64,000 nucleotides of DNA from Dactylosporangium fulvum (GTDB lineage Bacteria; Actinomycetota; Actinomycetes; Mycobacteriales; Micromonosporaceae), in assembly GCF_025137375.1 (NCBI RefSeq), contig NZ_CP073720.1:5852501-5916500 (forward strand), given 5' to 3'. The notes under the pieces are model-generated. The model was not told where the DNA came from. It searched no databases and saw only the letters and a program-made list of their open reading frames with translations. Every line of letters begins with the position of its first letter. Position 1 is the stretch's first letter. The position numbers and the translations under genes are program-made. Shown here piece after piece: positions 9,091-19,894 of this stretch.

Positions 9091-9666
9091 ATGACCGACG
9101 ACACCGTCCTGGACACCACCATCCACGAGCCGTCGAGGGCCGCCGGCGAGGTGGAGGTGCTGCTGTTCGCGCTCGACCGTTCCCGCGCCCAGTTCGCCTG
9201 GAAGTGCGGCGGCCTGGACGCGGCCGGCCTGAACCGGCCCCAGCCGCCGTCGACGATGACGATCGGGGGCCTGCTCAAGCACATGGCGCTCGTCGAGGAG
9301 CTCTACACCATCAACTTCACCGGCGAGGCGCCCGGCCCGCCGCTGGACGCGCCCGAGGCCAGGACCGACCCGGGCTGGGTGTGGCGCAGCGCGGCCGACG
9401 ACACGCCCGAGGAGCTCTACCGTCTCTGGCGGGGCGCCGTCGAGCACTCACGGGTCGCGATGGCGAAGGCGCTCGCCGACGGCGGGCTCGACCAGCCGGC
9501 GAAGTACGCGACCCTGGACGACGGCACGTCGCCGAACCTGCGCCGCGTGGTGGTGGATCTGCACGACGAGTACGCCCGGCACGTCGGCCACGCCGACCTG
9601 CTGCGTGAGGCCGTCGACGGGCTCGTCGGGGAGGACCCGCCGCAGGAACCGCCCGCCGTGGTGTGA
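9091..9666 (+). CDS. DinB-like / DUF664 family protein
   Basis: A 191-residue soluble protein of the DinB/mycothiol-transferase-like four-helix bundle superfamily (DUF664 branch). The pattern includes TIGGLLKHMALVEELY (first His of the metal triad, about residue 60) and the C-terminal VDLHDEYARHVGHADLLRE (two more His, about 155-165). Three spaced His residues usually bind a divalent metal in this fold. The members often act as thiol-dependent transferases or detoxification enzymes, but no substrate can be assigned. The start is the first ATG after a TAGCGT -10 element, so the mRNA is probably leaderless. It is divergent from and probably controlled by the WYL regulator. Confidence 0.8.
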   Translation: MTDDTVLDTTIHEPSRAAGEVEVLLFALDRSRAQFAWKCGGLDAAGLNRPQPPSTMTIGGLLKHMALVEELYTINFTGEAPGPPLDAPEARTDPGWVWRSAADDTPEELYRLWRGAVEHSRVAMAKALADGGLDQPAKYATLDDGTSPNLRRVVVDLHDEYARHVGHADLLREAVDGLVGEDPPQEPPAVV

Positions 9667-9828
9667 TTCGGCCGCCGACGCCCGCAGCAGGACGCTGAGG
9701 TGACCGCCGATGCGGAAGGACAGCCTCCGCGGCGGACGCGCTATGAGTCCTGTACGAGCAGGCAGCCTTCCGCCACCCGGCAACCATGGCGCGAACCGTA
9801 GCAGAGGCCTCGCCGGTCGGAGCCGGTG

Positions 9829-11186
<1,358 letters not shown>

Positions 11187-11190
<4 letters not shown>

Positions 11191-12182
11191 GCAGGAGAGC
11201 CCACGTGCGCGAGCACCTCGTGCAGCGGCACCGCACTGGGTGGCAGGCGCCGCGCCTCGACCTCGCCGAGGACCCGCTGCAGTGCGGCGTTCACCGGGGT
11301 CGGTACCCCGTGCAGGCGCCCCAGCAGCACGATCTCGCCGTTGAGGAAGTCGACCTCGCTGGAGGCACCCCGGGTGAAGCTCTGCCAGGTCGACTGCTGG
11401 CCGGGCGCGATGCCCGACGCGGGGTCGGGACGGAACGCGGAGACGTCCTCGGTGCGCTCGGCCACGGTGTCGGCTACGCCGAACCCGGCCGCCGACAGCA
11501 CCGCCCGGGCCTCCGCGACGAGCCGCTCGCCGAGGTCGGCCCGGACCGTGGCGTCGCCGTCGAGGACCTCCAGCCCGTTGCGGACGCTGAACAGCAGCTT
11601 CGCCGCCTTCCACCGGGACACGTCGTCGGTGACCTGGACGATGTAGCCCGCTCGGCGCAGGTCCTCGGCGAGGCCGGGCAGTGCCGGGTCGAGGCCGCGC
11701 GGTGCGGCGCCGACGGTGAGGACGCCGATCGGGCCGAGCGCGCCGCAGCGCACCTCGCCCGGCGTGAGATGCTGCGCGGAGGTCAGGATCGTGCCGCCGA
11801 GCACCCGCCCGAAGCGGCGCAGGGCGATCCGGTCGGCGTCGAGGCCGTTCTGGAGTGTGAGCACCGGCAGGTCCGCCGCGACGCGCGGCCCGTCGCCGCC
11901 GACCGGGCGCCATGCCCAGGCGCGCACCGCGTCCTCGACGTCCTGCACCTTCGTGGCCAGCACCAGCACGTCGTCGGCCTGCAGGTCGACCTCGCCGGGG
12001 TGCAGCGCTGTCGCCACACGGACCACCTCGGGCCGGCCGTGCAGGATGTAGCGCAGCCCGTCGTCGCGTATCCGCCGGATGTGCTCGCCGCGACCGACCA
12101 GGATCTGGTCGGTGCCGGCCCGGGTGAGCTGGGCGGCGAGCACAGCGCCGACGGCGCCGGCGCCGACGATGACGTAGCGCAT
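11187..12182 (-). CDS. Ketopantoate-reductase-like dehydrogenase (ApbA/PanE family)
   Basis: A 331-residue NAD(P)H-dependent reductase. The N-terminal Rossmann fold carries MRYVIVGAGAVGAVLAAQL (GxGxxG at 7-12). The middle has the family block VLTLQNGLDA, and the C-terminal helical domain has the catalytic-Lys region SRWKAAKLLFSVRNGLEVL. Ketopantoate reductase for pantothenate synthesis is possible. Its place inside an operon with FMN monooxygenases and an importer, and the absence of pan genes, make a catabolic 2-oxo-acid/2-hydroxy-acid reductase more likely. The start ATG shares one base with the preceding stop (TGATG). Confidence 0.78.
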
Positions 12183-13342
12183 CACGATGCCTTTCTCGTT
12201 GGGGACGTGGCCGCGCTCCCGAAAGCGGCCACGACGGTGTCCTCCTGCGGGAAGTGCACCCGGGCGCACAACACGTCACGCAGGTGGCGTTCGAGCGGGT
12301 TGCAGGTGCTCAGGCCGGGATTGCCGATCAGCGACACGGCGTGCTCGACCGCCCGGATCGCGGCGCGGTTCGCGACGGTCTTCGCCGCCCAGGCGGTCTC
12401 CCGCGGGACGTCCCGGCCGGCGTCGGCCTGGGCGGACAGCGCCGCGAGCAGTTCGCGTGCGGCGGTCAGGCGCAGCCCGATCTCACCGAGCGCGGCCTGG
12501 AAGCGGGGCAGTTCGACGAGCGGGTGGCCGAGGTTGGCCGGCACACGCTCGCGCAGGAAGCCGACCAGCCAGTCGCGGGCGGCCTCGGCGACGCCGAGGT
12601 AGATGGCGGGGATGGCGGTGCCCGGGCCCTGCGGGTTCCGGTGACCGTCGCCGGCCGGTTCCAGCCCGCAGACCCGTTCGGCCGGCACCGCCGCGTCGGT
12701 CAGCACCACGTCGTCGCTGCACGTGGCACGCATGCCGGCGGCGGACCAGGCCGGCCGGATCTCGACGCCGGGCCCGTGCGCGTCGACCACGAACGTGCCG
12801 ACCCGGGGCTCCGGCTCGTCGGTGGTCGCGAGCACGAACATCCACCGCAGTCCGGGCGCGCCGGTCGAGAAGATCTTGTGCCCGGTGACCCGCCAGCCGT
12901 CCGCGGTCCGGCGCGCCGTGGTCGCCGGCCGGCCGCCCCGCGACGGAGTACCGAGCGCCGGCTCGACCTGCAGCGCGTTGACGAGCGTCGGCGCCGTACG
13001 CGACTCGGCGAGCAGGGCGGCGTAGAACTGCGGGTCGAGGGTGGGCCGCACCGCCTCCCGCTGGTGGACGGCGAGGTTCATCGACGCGATGAGTGCCACC
13101 GACGGGTCCGCACGGCCCAGCCGCAGCATCAGCTCGTACACCCCGGCGTGCCGCAGGCCGGGGCCGCCGTACCGGGTGCCCACCGTGGCGGTGAGCAGGC
13201 CGGCCTCGTGCAGCAGCCGGATGGACTCGGTCGGGAACACCCCGGACCGGTCGTTGCCCGGCGCGAGCCGGGCGAGGTCGGCCAGGATGTCGTCGGCGCG
13301 GCCGAGCACCTCGGCGGTGGCGTCCGTTGTCGTGGCGGTCAT
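12182..13342 (-). CDS. Acyl-CoA-dehydrogenase-fold flavin monooxygenase, DszC/SfnB-like
   Basis: A 386-residue member of the acyl-CoA dehydrogenase superfamily. The N-terminal helical domain holds GGPGLRHAGVYELMLRLGR, and the middle beta domain holds GWRVTGHKIFSTGAPGLRW, typical of the group that includes dibenzothiophene monooxygenase DszC and the sulfone-metabolism protein SfnB. I do not find the catalytic Glu context of true acyl-CoA dehydrogenases, and no CoA genes are nearby. It probably oxygenates sulfur or carbon with FMNH2 supplied in trans, but no flavin reductase is encoded here. The start overlaps the preceding ATPase stop as ATGA. Substrate unknown. Confidence 0.78.
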   Translation of the reverse strand: MTATTTDATAEVLGRADDILADLARLAPGNDRSGVFPTESIRLLHEAGLLTATVGTRYGGPGLRHAGVYELMLRLGRADPSVALIASMNLAVHQREAVRPTLDPQFYAALLAESRTAPTLVNALQVEPALGTPSRGGRPATTARRTADGWRVTGHKIFSTGAPGLRWMFVLATTDEPEPRVGTFVVDAHGPGVEIRPAWSAAGMRATCSDDVVLTDAAVPAERVCGLEPAGDGHRNPQGPGTAIPAIYLGVAEAARDWLVGFLRERVPANLGHPLVELPRFQAALGEIGLRLTAARELLAALSAQADAGRDVPRETAWAAKTVANRAAIRAVEHAVSLIGNPGLSTCNPLERHLRDVLCARVHFPQEDTVVAAFGSAATSPTRKAS

Positions 13343-15021
13343 CGTGGCGCCCCCGCGGGGGTGGGCCGGCGGTGGCCGGGGACCGCGTCGAGCAGCGCCC
13401 GGGTGTACGCCGACCGGGGATGCCGGAGGATCTCGTCGGCGGGGCCGGCCTCGACCACCTCGCCCCGGCTCATCACCACAACCGTGTCGCTGACCTGTCG
13501 GATCACCGCGAGGTCGTGGGAGATGAAGACCATGGTGACGCCGAGTTCGGCCTGCAGGCGCACGAGGAGCTCGAGGATCTGGGCCTGGACGGAGACGTCG
13601 AGCGCGGAGACCGGCTCGTCGAGGACGACCAGTTCCGGCTCGGTGGCCAGGGCCCTGGCGATGGCGACCCGCTGCAACTGCCCGCCGGAGAGCTCGGCCG
13701 GCAGCCGGTCGAGGAAGTCGGTCGGGAGCCCGACGAGTTCGAGCAGCTGCGCGCCGCGGGCGCGGCGTTCGGGACGGGTGCCGATGCCGAAGGCGCGCAG
13801 CGGCTCGGCGAGTGTCCTGCCGATCGTGAACCGGGGGTCGAGGGAGGCGAACGGGTTCTGGTAGACGATCTGTACCCGCCGGCGCATCTGCCGCAGCGCC
13901 TCGCCATCGAGATCGGTGACGTCCTGCCCGTCGAGCACCACCCGGCCGGCGTCGGCCGGTGCGAGCCGGGTGAGCAGGCGGGCGAGCGTCGACTTGCCCG
14001 ACCCGGATTCGCCGACGACGCCGAGGGTAGTCCCCCGCGCGACGCTCACCGACACGTCCCGTACGGCGTGGATCGGCTCGTTGCCGCGGCCACCTTTGAA
14101 ACTGCGGTGCAGCCCGGTGGCCGCCAGCAGCGGTCGTCCGGTGTCGGCGGCGGCGGGACTGCCGGGCCGGGCGGTGCCGGTGGCGGCGTCCCAGACCAGG
14201 CGTCCGCTGTCGAGCGTGGGCACCGCCGCGACGAGCCGCCGGGTGTACGGCGACGCCGGTGCGGCGAGGATCTCGTCGGGCGTGCCGGTCTCCACCACCT
14301 CGCCGTCGGCGAGCACGACGATGCGGTCGGAGCGTTCCCCCGCGACCCCGAGGTCGTGGGTGATGAACAGGACCGCGACGCCGAGGTCGGTGCGCAGCGC
14401 GTCGATGTGGTCGAGGATCTGCTGCTGCACGGTCACGTCGAGCGCGCTGGTCGGCTCGTCGGCCACGATCAGCTCCGGGGAGTTGGCGAGCGCGGCCGCG
14501 ATCAGGACGCGCTGGCGCATGCCGCCGGAGAGTTCGTGCGGGTACTGGCGGGCGCGCCGGGCCGGGTCGGGCAGGCCCATCCGGTCGAGTAGTTCGACGA
14601 CCCGGCTGTGCAGGGCAGCACTGCGCAGGGTCCGGTCGTGGACGCGGATCGCCTCCGCGATCTGCCGCCCGACGCGGCGGGTCGGGTTGAGCCCGACGGT
14701 GGGGTCCTGCGGGATGAACGCGATCCGCCGGCCGCGCACGTCCCGCCATTGCCGGGGGCTGAGCGTGGTGAGCGGCCGGCCGGACAGCTCCATCGCGCCG
14801 CGCACCGTCGCGGCCGGGCCGAGCAGCCCGAGCACGGCTCGCGCCGAGGTCGTCTTGCCCGACCCGGACTCGCCGACGAGTGACACGACCTCGCCCCGGC
14901 CGATCGTGAACGACACGTCGCGTACGGCCGGCACGACCCGGCCTCGGGTCGAGCGGTAGGTGACCGCGAGGTTCCGCACCGCGAGCAGCGGCGGGGTCGC
15001 GGTGTCCGCTTCGGCTGCCAT
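13339..15021 (-). CDS. ABC transporter ATPase with two fused nucleotide-binding domains (DppD-DppF type)
   Basis: A 560-residue cytoplasmic ATPase that would energize the peptide/nickel-type permeases encoded just upstream. Two complete ABC modules lie in tandem. Module 1 has Walker A GESGSGKTT (about residue 50), signature LSGGMRQR and Walker B LIVADEPTSALD. Module 2 has Walker A GESGSGKST (about 335), signature LSGGQLQR and Walker B LVVLDEPVSALD. All catalytic motifs are intact. The frame extends upstream, but the ATG at 15019-15021 has AAAGGA ahead and lies two bases past the stop of the permease. Operon partner of the SBP_bac_5 lipoprotein at 16911-18536. Confidence 0.92.
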   Translation of the reverse strand: MAAEADTATPPLLAVRNLAVTYRSTRGRVVPAVRDVSFTIGRGEVVSLVGESGSGKTTSARAVLGLLGPAATVRGAMELSGRPLTTLSPRQWRDVRGRRIAFIPQDPTVGLNPTRRVGRQIAEAIRVHDRTLRSAALHSRVVELLDRMGLPDPARRARQYPHELSGGMRQRVLIAAALANSPELIVADEPTSALDVTVQQQILDHIDALRTDLGVAVLFITHDLGVAGERSDRIVVLADGEVVETGTPDEILAAPASPYTRRLVAAVPTLDSGRLVWDAATGTARPGSPAAADTGRPLLAATGLHRSFKGGRGNEPIHAVRDVSVSVARGTTLGVVGESGSGKSTLARLLTRLAPADAGRVVLDGQDVTDLDGEALRQMRRRVQIVYQNPFASLDPRFTIGRTLAEPLRAFGIGTRPERRARGAQLLELVGLPTDFLDRLPAELSGGQLQRVAIARALATEPELVVLDEPVSALDVSVQAQILELLVRLQAELGVTMVFISHDLAVIRQVSDTVVVMSRGEVVEAGPADEILRHPRSAYTRALLDAVPGHRRPTPAGAPR

Positions 15022-15023
15022 GG

Positions 15024-15917
15024 TCAGATCCTTTCGAGGTAGCGCGCTACACGGTTGGCCGAGAGCACGACAGCGGTCACGGTCAGGCCGGGGAACGTGG
15101 TCATCCACCAGGCGGTGTCGAGGTAGCTGCGCCCGTCGGAGACCAGGGCGCCCCACTCCGGTGCCGGTGGCTGCGCGCCGAAGCCGAGGAACGACAGCGA
15201 CGAGATGGCCAGGATCGCGGTACCGAACTCGAGTGCCGAGAGCGCCAGCACCGGCCCGGCGGCGTTGGGCAGCACGTGCGCCCCGAGGGTGTACGTCCAC
15301 CGCGAGCCCAGGGAGTGCGACGATTCCACATAGGACAGTGCGCGCACCTTGAGCGTCTCCGCGCGCATCACCCGGGCGAATCCGGCGATGTTCGAGACAC
15401 CGACCGCGATCGCGACGTGTACCGTGCCGAAGCCGAGCGCGGTGACCACGGCCAGCGACAGCAGGAGCCCCGGGATGGCGAGCATCACGTCGATGACTCG
15501 CATGAGCACGTCGTCGACCCAGCGGCCGACGAAGCCGGCCAACATCCCGATCCCGCCGCCGACGACGAGCCCGACGACAACGGCGAGCAGGGTGCTGCGC
15601 AGGGTCAGCGACGACCCGTGCACCACCCGGGAGTAGATGTCGCGTCCGATGTGGTCGGTGCCGAAGAGGTGGTGCGGGCTCGGCCCCTGGAGCCGCTCCG
15701 CGGGCACGCCGTTGACCGGGTCCTGGTGCGCGAAGAAGCCGGGCGCGAACGCCCACGCGATGACGACCAGCAGCACCACGAACGCGAGGACCAGCCCGGG
15801 CTGGCGCAACACGGCACCGAACCCGGCGCGGACCCGGGCCGTGCGGCCGTGGCGCGCCGGCACGACGGCGACGGTCACCCCCGTCACGCCGCCTCCGCTG
15901 CGCTCCGGACCGGTCAC
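15024..15917 (-). CDS. Peptide-type ABC transporter permease (DppC)
   Basis: A 297-residue inner-membrane permease. The long charged N-terminus precedes the first helix (LVLAFVVLLVVIAWAFAPGF). The DppC hallmark HHLFGTDHIGRDIYSRVVHG follows, then the BPD_transp_1 core and the EAA loop around SYVESSHSLGSRWTYTLGAH. Five to six membrane segments are visible. The start is GTG at 15915-15917, overlapping the stop of the DppB-type permease as GTGA; a GTG ten codons later (the V of GGVTGVTVAV) is an alternative. It forms the channel with the preceding permease. Function follows the operon: import of a small organic, probably sulfur-containing, solute. Confidence 0.9.
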   Translation of the reverse strand: MTGPERSGGGVTGVTVAVVPARHGRTARVRAGFGAVLRQPGLVLAFVVLLVVIAWAFAPGFFAHQDPVNGVPAERLQGPSPHHLFGTDHIGRDIYSRVVHGSSLTLRSTLLAVVVGLVVGGGIGMLAGFVGRWVDDVLMRVIDVMLAIPGLLLSLAVVTALGFGTVHVAIAVGVSNIAGFARVMRAETLKVRALSYVESSHSLGSRWTYTLGAHVLPNAAGPVLALSALEFGTAILAISSLSFLGFGAQPPAPEWGALVSDGRSYLDTAWWMTTFPGLTVTAVVLSANRVARYLERI

Positions 15918-16909
15918 GGCGCCACCGCCTCGGTCGGCGCGAGGTCGGCCCTGGGCCGGCGGCGCGCGCTGTACACCGTCACCCGCGGATCCAGGATCGG
16001 GTAGACCAGGTCGACCACCAGGCTGATGACGACGAACGTGGCCGCCGCGAACACGACGACGCCCATGACGACCGGGATGTCCTGCGCGGTGACCGCCTCG
16101 AAGGTCACGCTCCCGATGCCGCTGCGGGCGAAGACGGTCTCGACCACCACGGAGCCGGCGAGCATGTTGCCGACGATCATGCCGACCATCGTGAACAGCG
16201 GAAGGGAGGCGTTGCGCAGCCCGCTCAGGAGCACCACCCGGGCCTCGGAGGCGCCGCGGGAACGGACCACCTCGACGTACGGCTCGCCCAGCGTGGCCAG
16301 CAGGCTCTTGGACAGCACCTGCGTGATGTACGCCGACGTCGGGACGGCGAGGGTGACCGCGGCCAGCAGCAGGGCGCCCCCGCTGCCGTCGTCGAACACG
16401 TTGACCCAGCCCAGCGAGAACGCGAACACCTGGGTCAGCAGCAGGCCCGACCAGAAGGTCGGCACCGACACCGCGACCGACGGTGCGGCCAGGAGAGCCT
16501 GCCGCACCGCCCGGTTCCGGACGAACGCCGCGAACAGCGATCCGGCCAGGCCGATCACCAGGGCGATGGCAAAGGCGGTCCCGGCGAGTTTCGCCGTCTG
16601 TCCGAGTGCACCGGCGAGCAGTGTGCTCACCGACTCCCCGCGCTGGATCGACTGGCCGAAGTCGCCGCGCAGCGCCCGGCCGACCGCATGGAGGTACTGC
16701 AGGTAGAACGGCTTGTCGAAGCCGTATTCGCGCTCCAACGCGGCCAGGTCGGCCGAGTTCGGGTCGACGAACTCGGCCCCGCTGCCGGAGAGCATGATCC
16801 GGACCGGGTCGCTGGGCAGCAGGTAGAGCACGACGAACGCGATCGTGTACGCCGCCCAGAGCACCCCGACGCCTTGCAGCAGCCGCCGTACGACATAGCG
16901 TGCGGTCAT
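15914..16909 (-). CDS. Peptide-type ABC transporter permease (DppB)
   Basis: A 331-residue inner-membrane permease. The DppB signature is present: an N-terminal helix (LLQGVGVLWAAYTIAFVVLY), the periplasmic block LPSDPVRIMLSG and YGFDKPFYLQYLHAVGRAL, the DFGQSIQRGESV motif, and the EAA loop EPYVEVVRSRGASEARVVLL. About six membrane helices. ATG at 16907-16909 lies one base after the stop of the binding-protein gene (TGAAATG), so translation is probably coupled. Forms a heterodimer with the DppC-type permease whose gene overlaps its 3' end. Confidence 0.9.
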   Translation of the reverse strand: MTARYVVRRLLQGVGVLWAAYTIAFVVLYLLPSDPVRIMLSGSGAEFVDPNSADLAALEREYGFDKPFYLQYLHAVGRALRGDFGQSIQRGESVSTLLAGALGQTAKLAGTAFAIALVIGLAGSLFAAFVRNRAVRQALLAAPSVAVSVPTFWSGLLLTQVFAFSLGWVNVFDDGSGGALLLAAVTLAVPTSAYITQVLSKSLLATLGEPYVEVVRSRGASEARVVLLSGLRNASLPLFTMVGMIVGNMLAGSVVVETVFARSGIGSVTFEAVTAQDIPVVMGVVVFAAATFVVISLVVDLVYPILDPRVTVYSARRRPRADLAPTEAVAP

Positions 16910-16910
16910 T

Positions 16911-18536
16911 TCAGCTGCTCAGCCACGCGTCGTAGAAGGTCAGCTGCACACCCGGCTCGAACGCGACCCCGTGCAGCTTCGGTGCGACCGCGTGGGCGAT
17001 CTGCTGCTCGGTGAAGACGATCACCAGGTGGTGCTGCAGGATGTACTCTGCCGCCTTGTCCACCGCGACCTGGCGGGCCGCGGTGTCGGCCGCGGCGTCG
17101 GCCTGGGCTAGATAGGTGTCCAGCTCCGACGGCTTCAGGTGCAGGGGGTTGCCGCCGGTCGACCGGAAGTGCATGTTGAGCGCGGCGGGATCGGCGCGGG
17201 TGAAGCCGTAGGGAACGAAGTCGTAGTCCCCCGTGTCGAGCGACGCGAGCATCTGCGCGCGGGACACCGGCTTGATCTCCAGCTCCACGCCGATCTTCCT
17301 GAGCTGCTGCGCCCGCAGCTCGTCCTGGGTCGGCGCGCCGGCCTGGCCGTTGACCACCGTCAGCTTGAGCCGCCGGCCGTCCTTGACGCGGATCCCGTCG
17401 GGGCCCGGCTGCCAGCCGGCCTCGTCCAGCAACTGCCTGGCCTTGTCGGGGTCGTGGCGGATGTGCTGCGCGTAGTTCTTGTAGTAGGGCGTGGTCGACG
17501 ACAGGATGCTCGTCGCCACGTTGTAGGTCGGCAGCAGAAGGGTGTCGCGGACCTCCTCGTTGTTGATGCCGAGCTGCACCGCTGCCCGGACCTTCTCGTC
17601 GGAGAGGATCGGCGCCGAGTTGTTGGTCAGGTACTCCGAGACGGTGCCCGGGTTGTTGGCCCAGATGAGCTGGAAGCCCGCGGACGTCAGGTTGGTCTGG
17701 TCCTGGGTCGGCACCCCGTTGATACCGTGCAGGCCGCCGGAGCGGAGGCCGCCGGTGCGCTGCCCGTTCTCCGGCACCACCCGGAACGTGATCTTGTCGA
17801 GGTAGGCGTCGCCGGTGTGCTTCGCGTTGGGCGAGGGCCACTTGTAGCCGGACCGCTTGGTCAGCACCACGCTCTGCGCCGGCACGAACCCGTCGAGGAC
17901 GAACGCCCCGGAGCCGATGAGCTCCTTGCCGAGGCAGCGGTTGGCCGGCGTCGTGCCGGTGTAGGTCTTCGGCGAGAGCACCGCCATGTTCACCGTGGAC
18001 AGTGCCTGCAGGAAGCTCGCGTTCGGCTGCGAGAAGGTCACCGTGGCGGTGTTCGGGCCGGTGACCGTCGTCCCCTCGTATCCGACGATGTAGGTCGAGG
18101 CGTTGACCGCCTTGCCGCCCAGCGCCTTGATGCCGTCGAGGAACGTCTTGAACGCGTTCGCGTCGAACTTCTCGCCGTTGGAGAAGGTGACGTCGTCGCG
18201 GAAGGTGAACTCGAACGACGTGGCGTTGGTGTTGACCTTCCACGACGTGGCCAGCCATGGCTTGATCTCGCCGGTCTTCGGGTCGGCGTCGACGACGGAG
18301 TCGGCGATCTGGCGGCCGATGTCCCGCGACGCGGTGAGGTCGGTCTGGTTCGGATCGACGCAGATGGGGTCCGCGCTGATGCCGTAGATGATCGAGCCTC
18401 CGGCCCGCGGTGGGCCGGCGTCGCCTCCGGACGACGCGCCGCCGTCCGAGCTGCCCGAGCCGCAGGCGGTGAGGACCAGGGAGAGCAGGAAGGCCCCGCC
18501 GAGAGCCGTTACCCCGCGGTTGCGATGCTGGGACAC
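16911..18536 (-). CDS. SBP_bac_5 solute-binding lipoprotein (DppA/OppA type)
   Basis: A 541-residue exported binding protein. The signal peptide ends in lipobox LTAC with Cys at about residue 25, followed by a Gly/Ser linker. The mature part has SBP_bac_5 features: LVTSW-like ATSWKVNTNATSFEFTFRDD, TFSNGEKFDANAFKTFLDG and the C-terminal HHLVIVFTEQQIAHAV. GTG at 18534-18536 is preceded by GAAAGG at eight bases. The family binds peptides, nickel, opines, glutathione and other small solutes. The adjacent sulfonate-type monooxygenases suggest an organosulfur ligand, which is an inference. A 39-bp gap separates it from the monooxygenase gene upstream. Confidence 0.88.
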   Translation of the reverse strand: MSQHRNRGVTALGGAFLLSLVLTACGSGSSDGGASSGGDAGPPRAGGSIIYGISADPICVDPNQTDLTASRDIGRQIADSVVDADPKTGEIKPWLATSWKVNTNATSFEFTFRDDVTFSNGEKFDANAFKTFLDGIKALGGKAVNASTYIVGYEGTTVTGPNTATVTFSQPNASFLQALSTVNMAVLSPKTYTGTTPANRCLGKELIGSGAFVLDGFVPAQSVVLTKRSGYKWPSPNAKHTGDAYLDKITFRVVPENGQRTGGLRSGGLHGINGVPTQDQTNLTSAGFQLIWANNPGTVSEYLTNNSAPILSDEKVRAAVQLGINNEEVRDTLLLPTYNVATSILSSTTPYYKNYAQHIRHDPDKARQLLDEAGWQPGPDGIRVKDGRRLKLTVVNGQAGAPTQDELRAQQLRKIGVELEIKPVSRAQMLASLDTGDYDFVPYGFTRADPAALNMHFRSTGGNPLHLKPSELDTYLAQADAAADTAARQVAVDKAAEYILQHHLVIVFTEQQIAHAVAPKLHGVAFEPGVQLTFYDAWLSS

Positions 18537-18575
18537 CTATGGACCTTTCGTGGTTGGTCGAGTGGATGGGTCGGA

Positions 18576-19883
18576 CTAGGTCGCCGGGCCGAAGACGTTC
18601 TCGCGGAACGTCCGGCCGGTGTACGCCGTCTGGAACAGGCCGCGGCGCTGCAGCTCCGGCACGAGCCGGTCGGTGAGCAGCCGGTAGCCCTGGAAGTGCT
18701 GGGGCGAGAGGACGAACCCGTCGGCGCTGCCGGAGGCGAAGCGCGACTCGATCTGGTCGGCGATCTCCTCGGCCGACCCGACCGGGGCCCAGTGGCCGGA
18801 GCCCGACGCGTTGAACTCGAGCACCATCTCGCGCAGCGTCCGGCTGCCTTCGAGCACGTACTTGCGGTAGATCTCGTAGCGCGAACGGCGGCCCTGAACG
18901 GTCTTCGGGTCGGGCAGGCGGTCCACCGGGATCGGCCTGTCCGGATCGAGGTCCGACAGGTCGGTCTCGCCGAAGCCCGCGCGCTCGAAGTTGCGGCGCT
19001 GGGAGGCGAAGTCGGCCGTGCCCGCGAGCTCCGCGAGCTGCTGGGCGATCTCGCGGGCGTGCTGCGACGACTCGCCGATGATCGCGTAGAGGCCGGGCAT
19101 CACCTTGACGCTGTCCGGGTCGCGCCCCGCGTTGGAGACGTGGCCCTTGAACGTCTGGTAGAACTCGACGCCGTCGCGCTCGTCCGGGTGGGCGGCGAAG
19201 ATGGCGTCGGCGTACGCGGCGCCCAGCCGCAGCCCGTCGGCCGACGAGCCGGCCTGGAACAGGAACGGGCGTCCCTGCGGGGCACGGTCGATGTTCAGCG
19301 GCCCCTTGATGCGGAAGTGCTCCGAGACAAAGTCGGTCTGCCGCACCGCGCCGTGCCGCACGCTCACGCCGCTCTCGCGGTCGAAGACCCGCGCGTCGGC
19401 CTCCCAGCTCTCCCACAGCGCGATCGCCGCCTGGACGAACTCGTGCGCCCGCCGGTAGCGGTCGGTGTGGGCCAGCGGCGGGAGCCCGAAGTTCTCCTCA
19501 CCCCAGGCCGAGGTGACGATGTTCCACCCGGCGCGTCCCCTGGTCAGGTGGTCCACCGAGGCGAGCTGGCGGGCCAGGTTGAACGGCTCGGTGTAGGTGG
19601 TGGAGACCGTCGGCACCAGGCCGATGTGGCGGGTCCGCGCACCCAGCGCGGTGAGGAACGTGATCGGCTCGAAGTGCCCGCTCGGCTTGTGGGCGCTCGT
19701 CGTCAGCCCGTCCGACAGGAACAGCGTGTGGATCTTCGCGGCCTCGGCGCGCTCGGCGACCTCGGTGAACAGGTCGAGGTCGTAGAGGCGCTCCGCGGGG
19801 CTGCCGGGCAGCCGCCAGGCGACCGAGTTGACCCCGATGCCCAGAATCTGCAGGGCGAGCGTGAGCTTCTTGGTCGACGACAT
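18576..19883 (-). CDS. NtaA/SnaA/DszA-family FMN-dependent monooxygenase
   Basis: A 435-residue luciferase-like TIM-barrel enzyme of the NtaA/DmoA/DszA group, which use FMNH2 and O2 to oxidize chelators, dimethyl sulfide or aryl sulfones. Visible motifs: the flavin-binding N-terminus (LGIGVNSVAWRLPGSP), FLSDGLTTSAHKPSGHFEP, TRHIGLVPTVSTTYTEPFNLAR, RGRAGWNIVTSAWGEENFG and RPFLFQAGSSADG. The start ATG (19881-19883) has GGGGAG ahead. It lies 11 bp after an SsuD-like gene. Two luciferase-like enzymes with an importer suggest stepwise oxidative C-S (or C-N) cleavage. A flavin reductase is not present and would have to act in trans. Confidence 0.87.
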   Translation of the reverse strand: MSSTKKLTLALQILGIGVNSVAWRLPGSPAERLYDLDLFTEVAERAEAAKIHTLFLSDGLTTSAHKPSGHFEPITFLTALGARTRHIGLVPTVSTTYTEPFNLARQLASVDHLTRGRAGWNIVTSAWGEENFGLPPLAHTDRYRRAHEFVQAAIALWESWEADARVFDRESGVSVRHGAVRQTDFVSEHFRIKGPLNIDRAPQGRPFLFQAGSSADGLRLGAAYADAIFAAHPDERDGVEFYQTFKGHVSNAGRDPDSVKVMPGLYAIIGESSQHAREIAQQLAELAGTADFASQRRNFERAGFGETDLSDLDPDRPIPVDRLPDPKTVQGRRSRYEIYRKYVLEGSRTLREMVLEFNASGSGHWAPVGSAEEIADQIESRFASGSADGFVLSPQHFQGYRLLTDRLVPELQRRGLFQTAYTGRTFRENVFGPAT

Positions 19884-19894
19884 CTTCGCTCCCC

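Noticed and set aside
9667..9828. Gap between the DinB-like gene and the GlcD-like gene
   Set aside because: The two genes converge here, but I see no convincing stem-loop terminator and no further coding potential in 162 bp.
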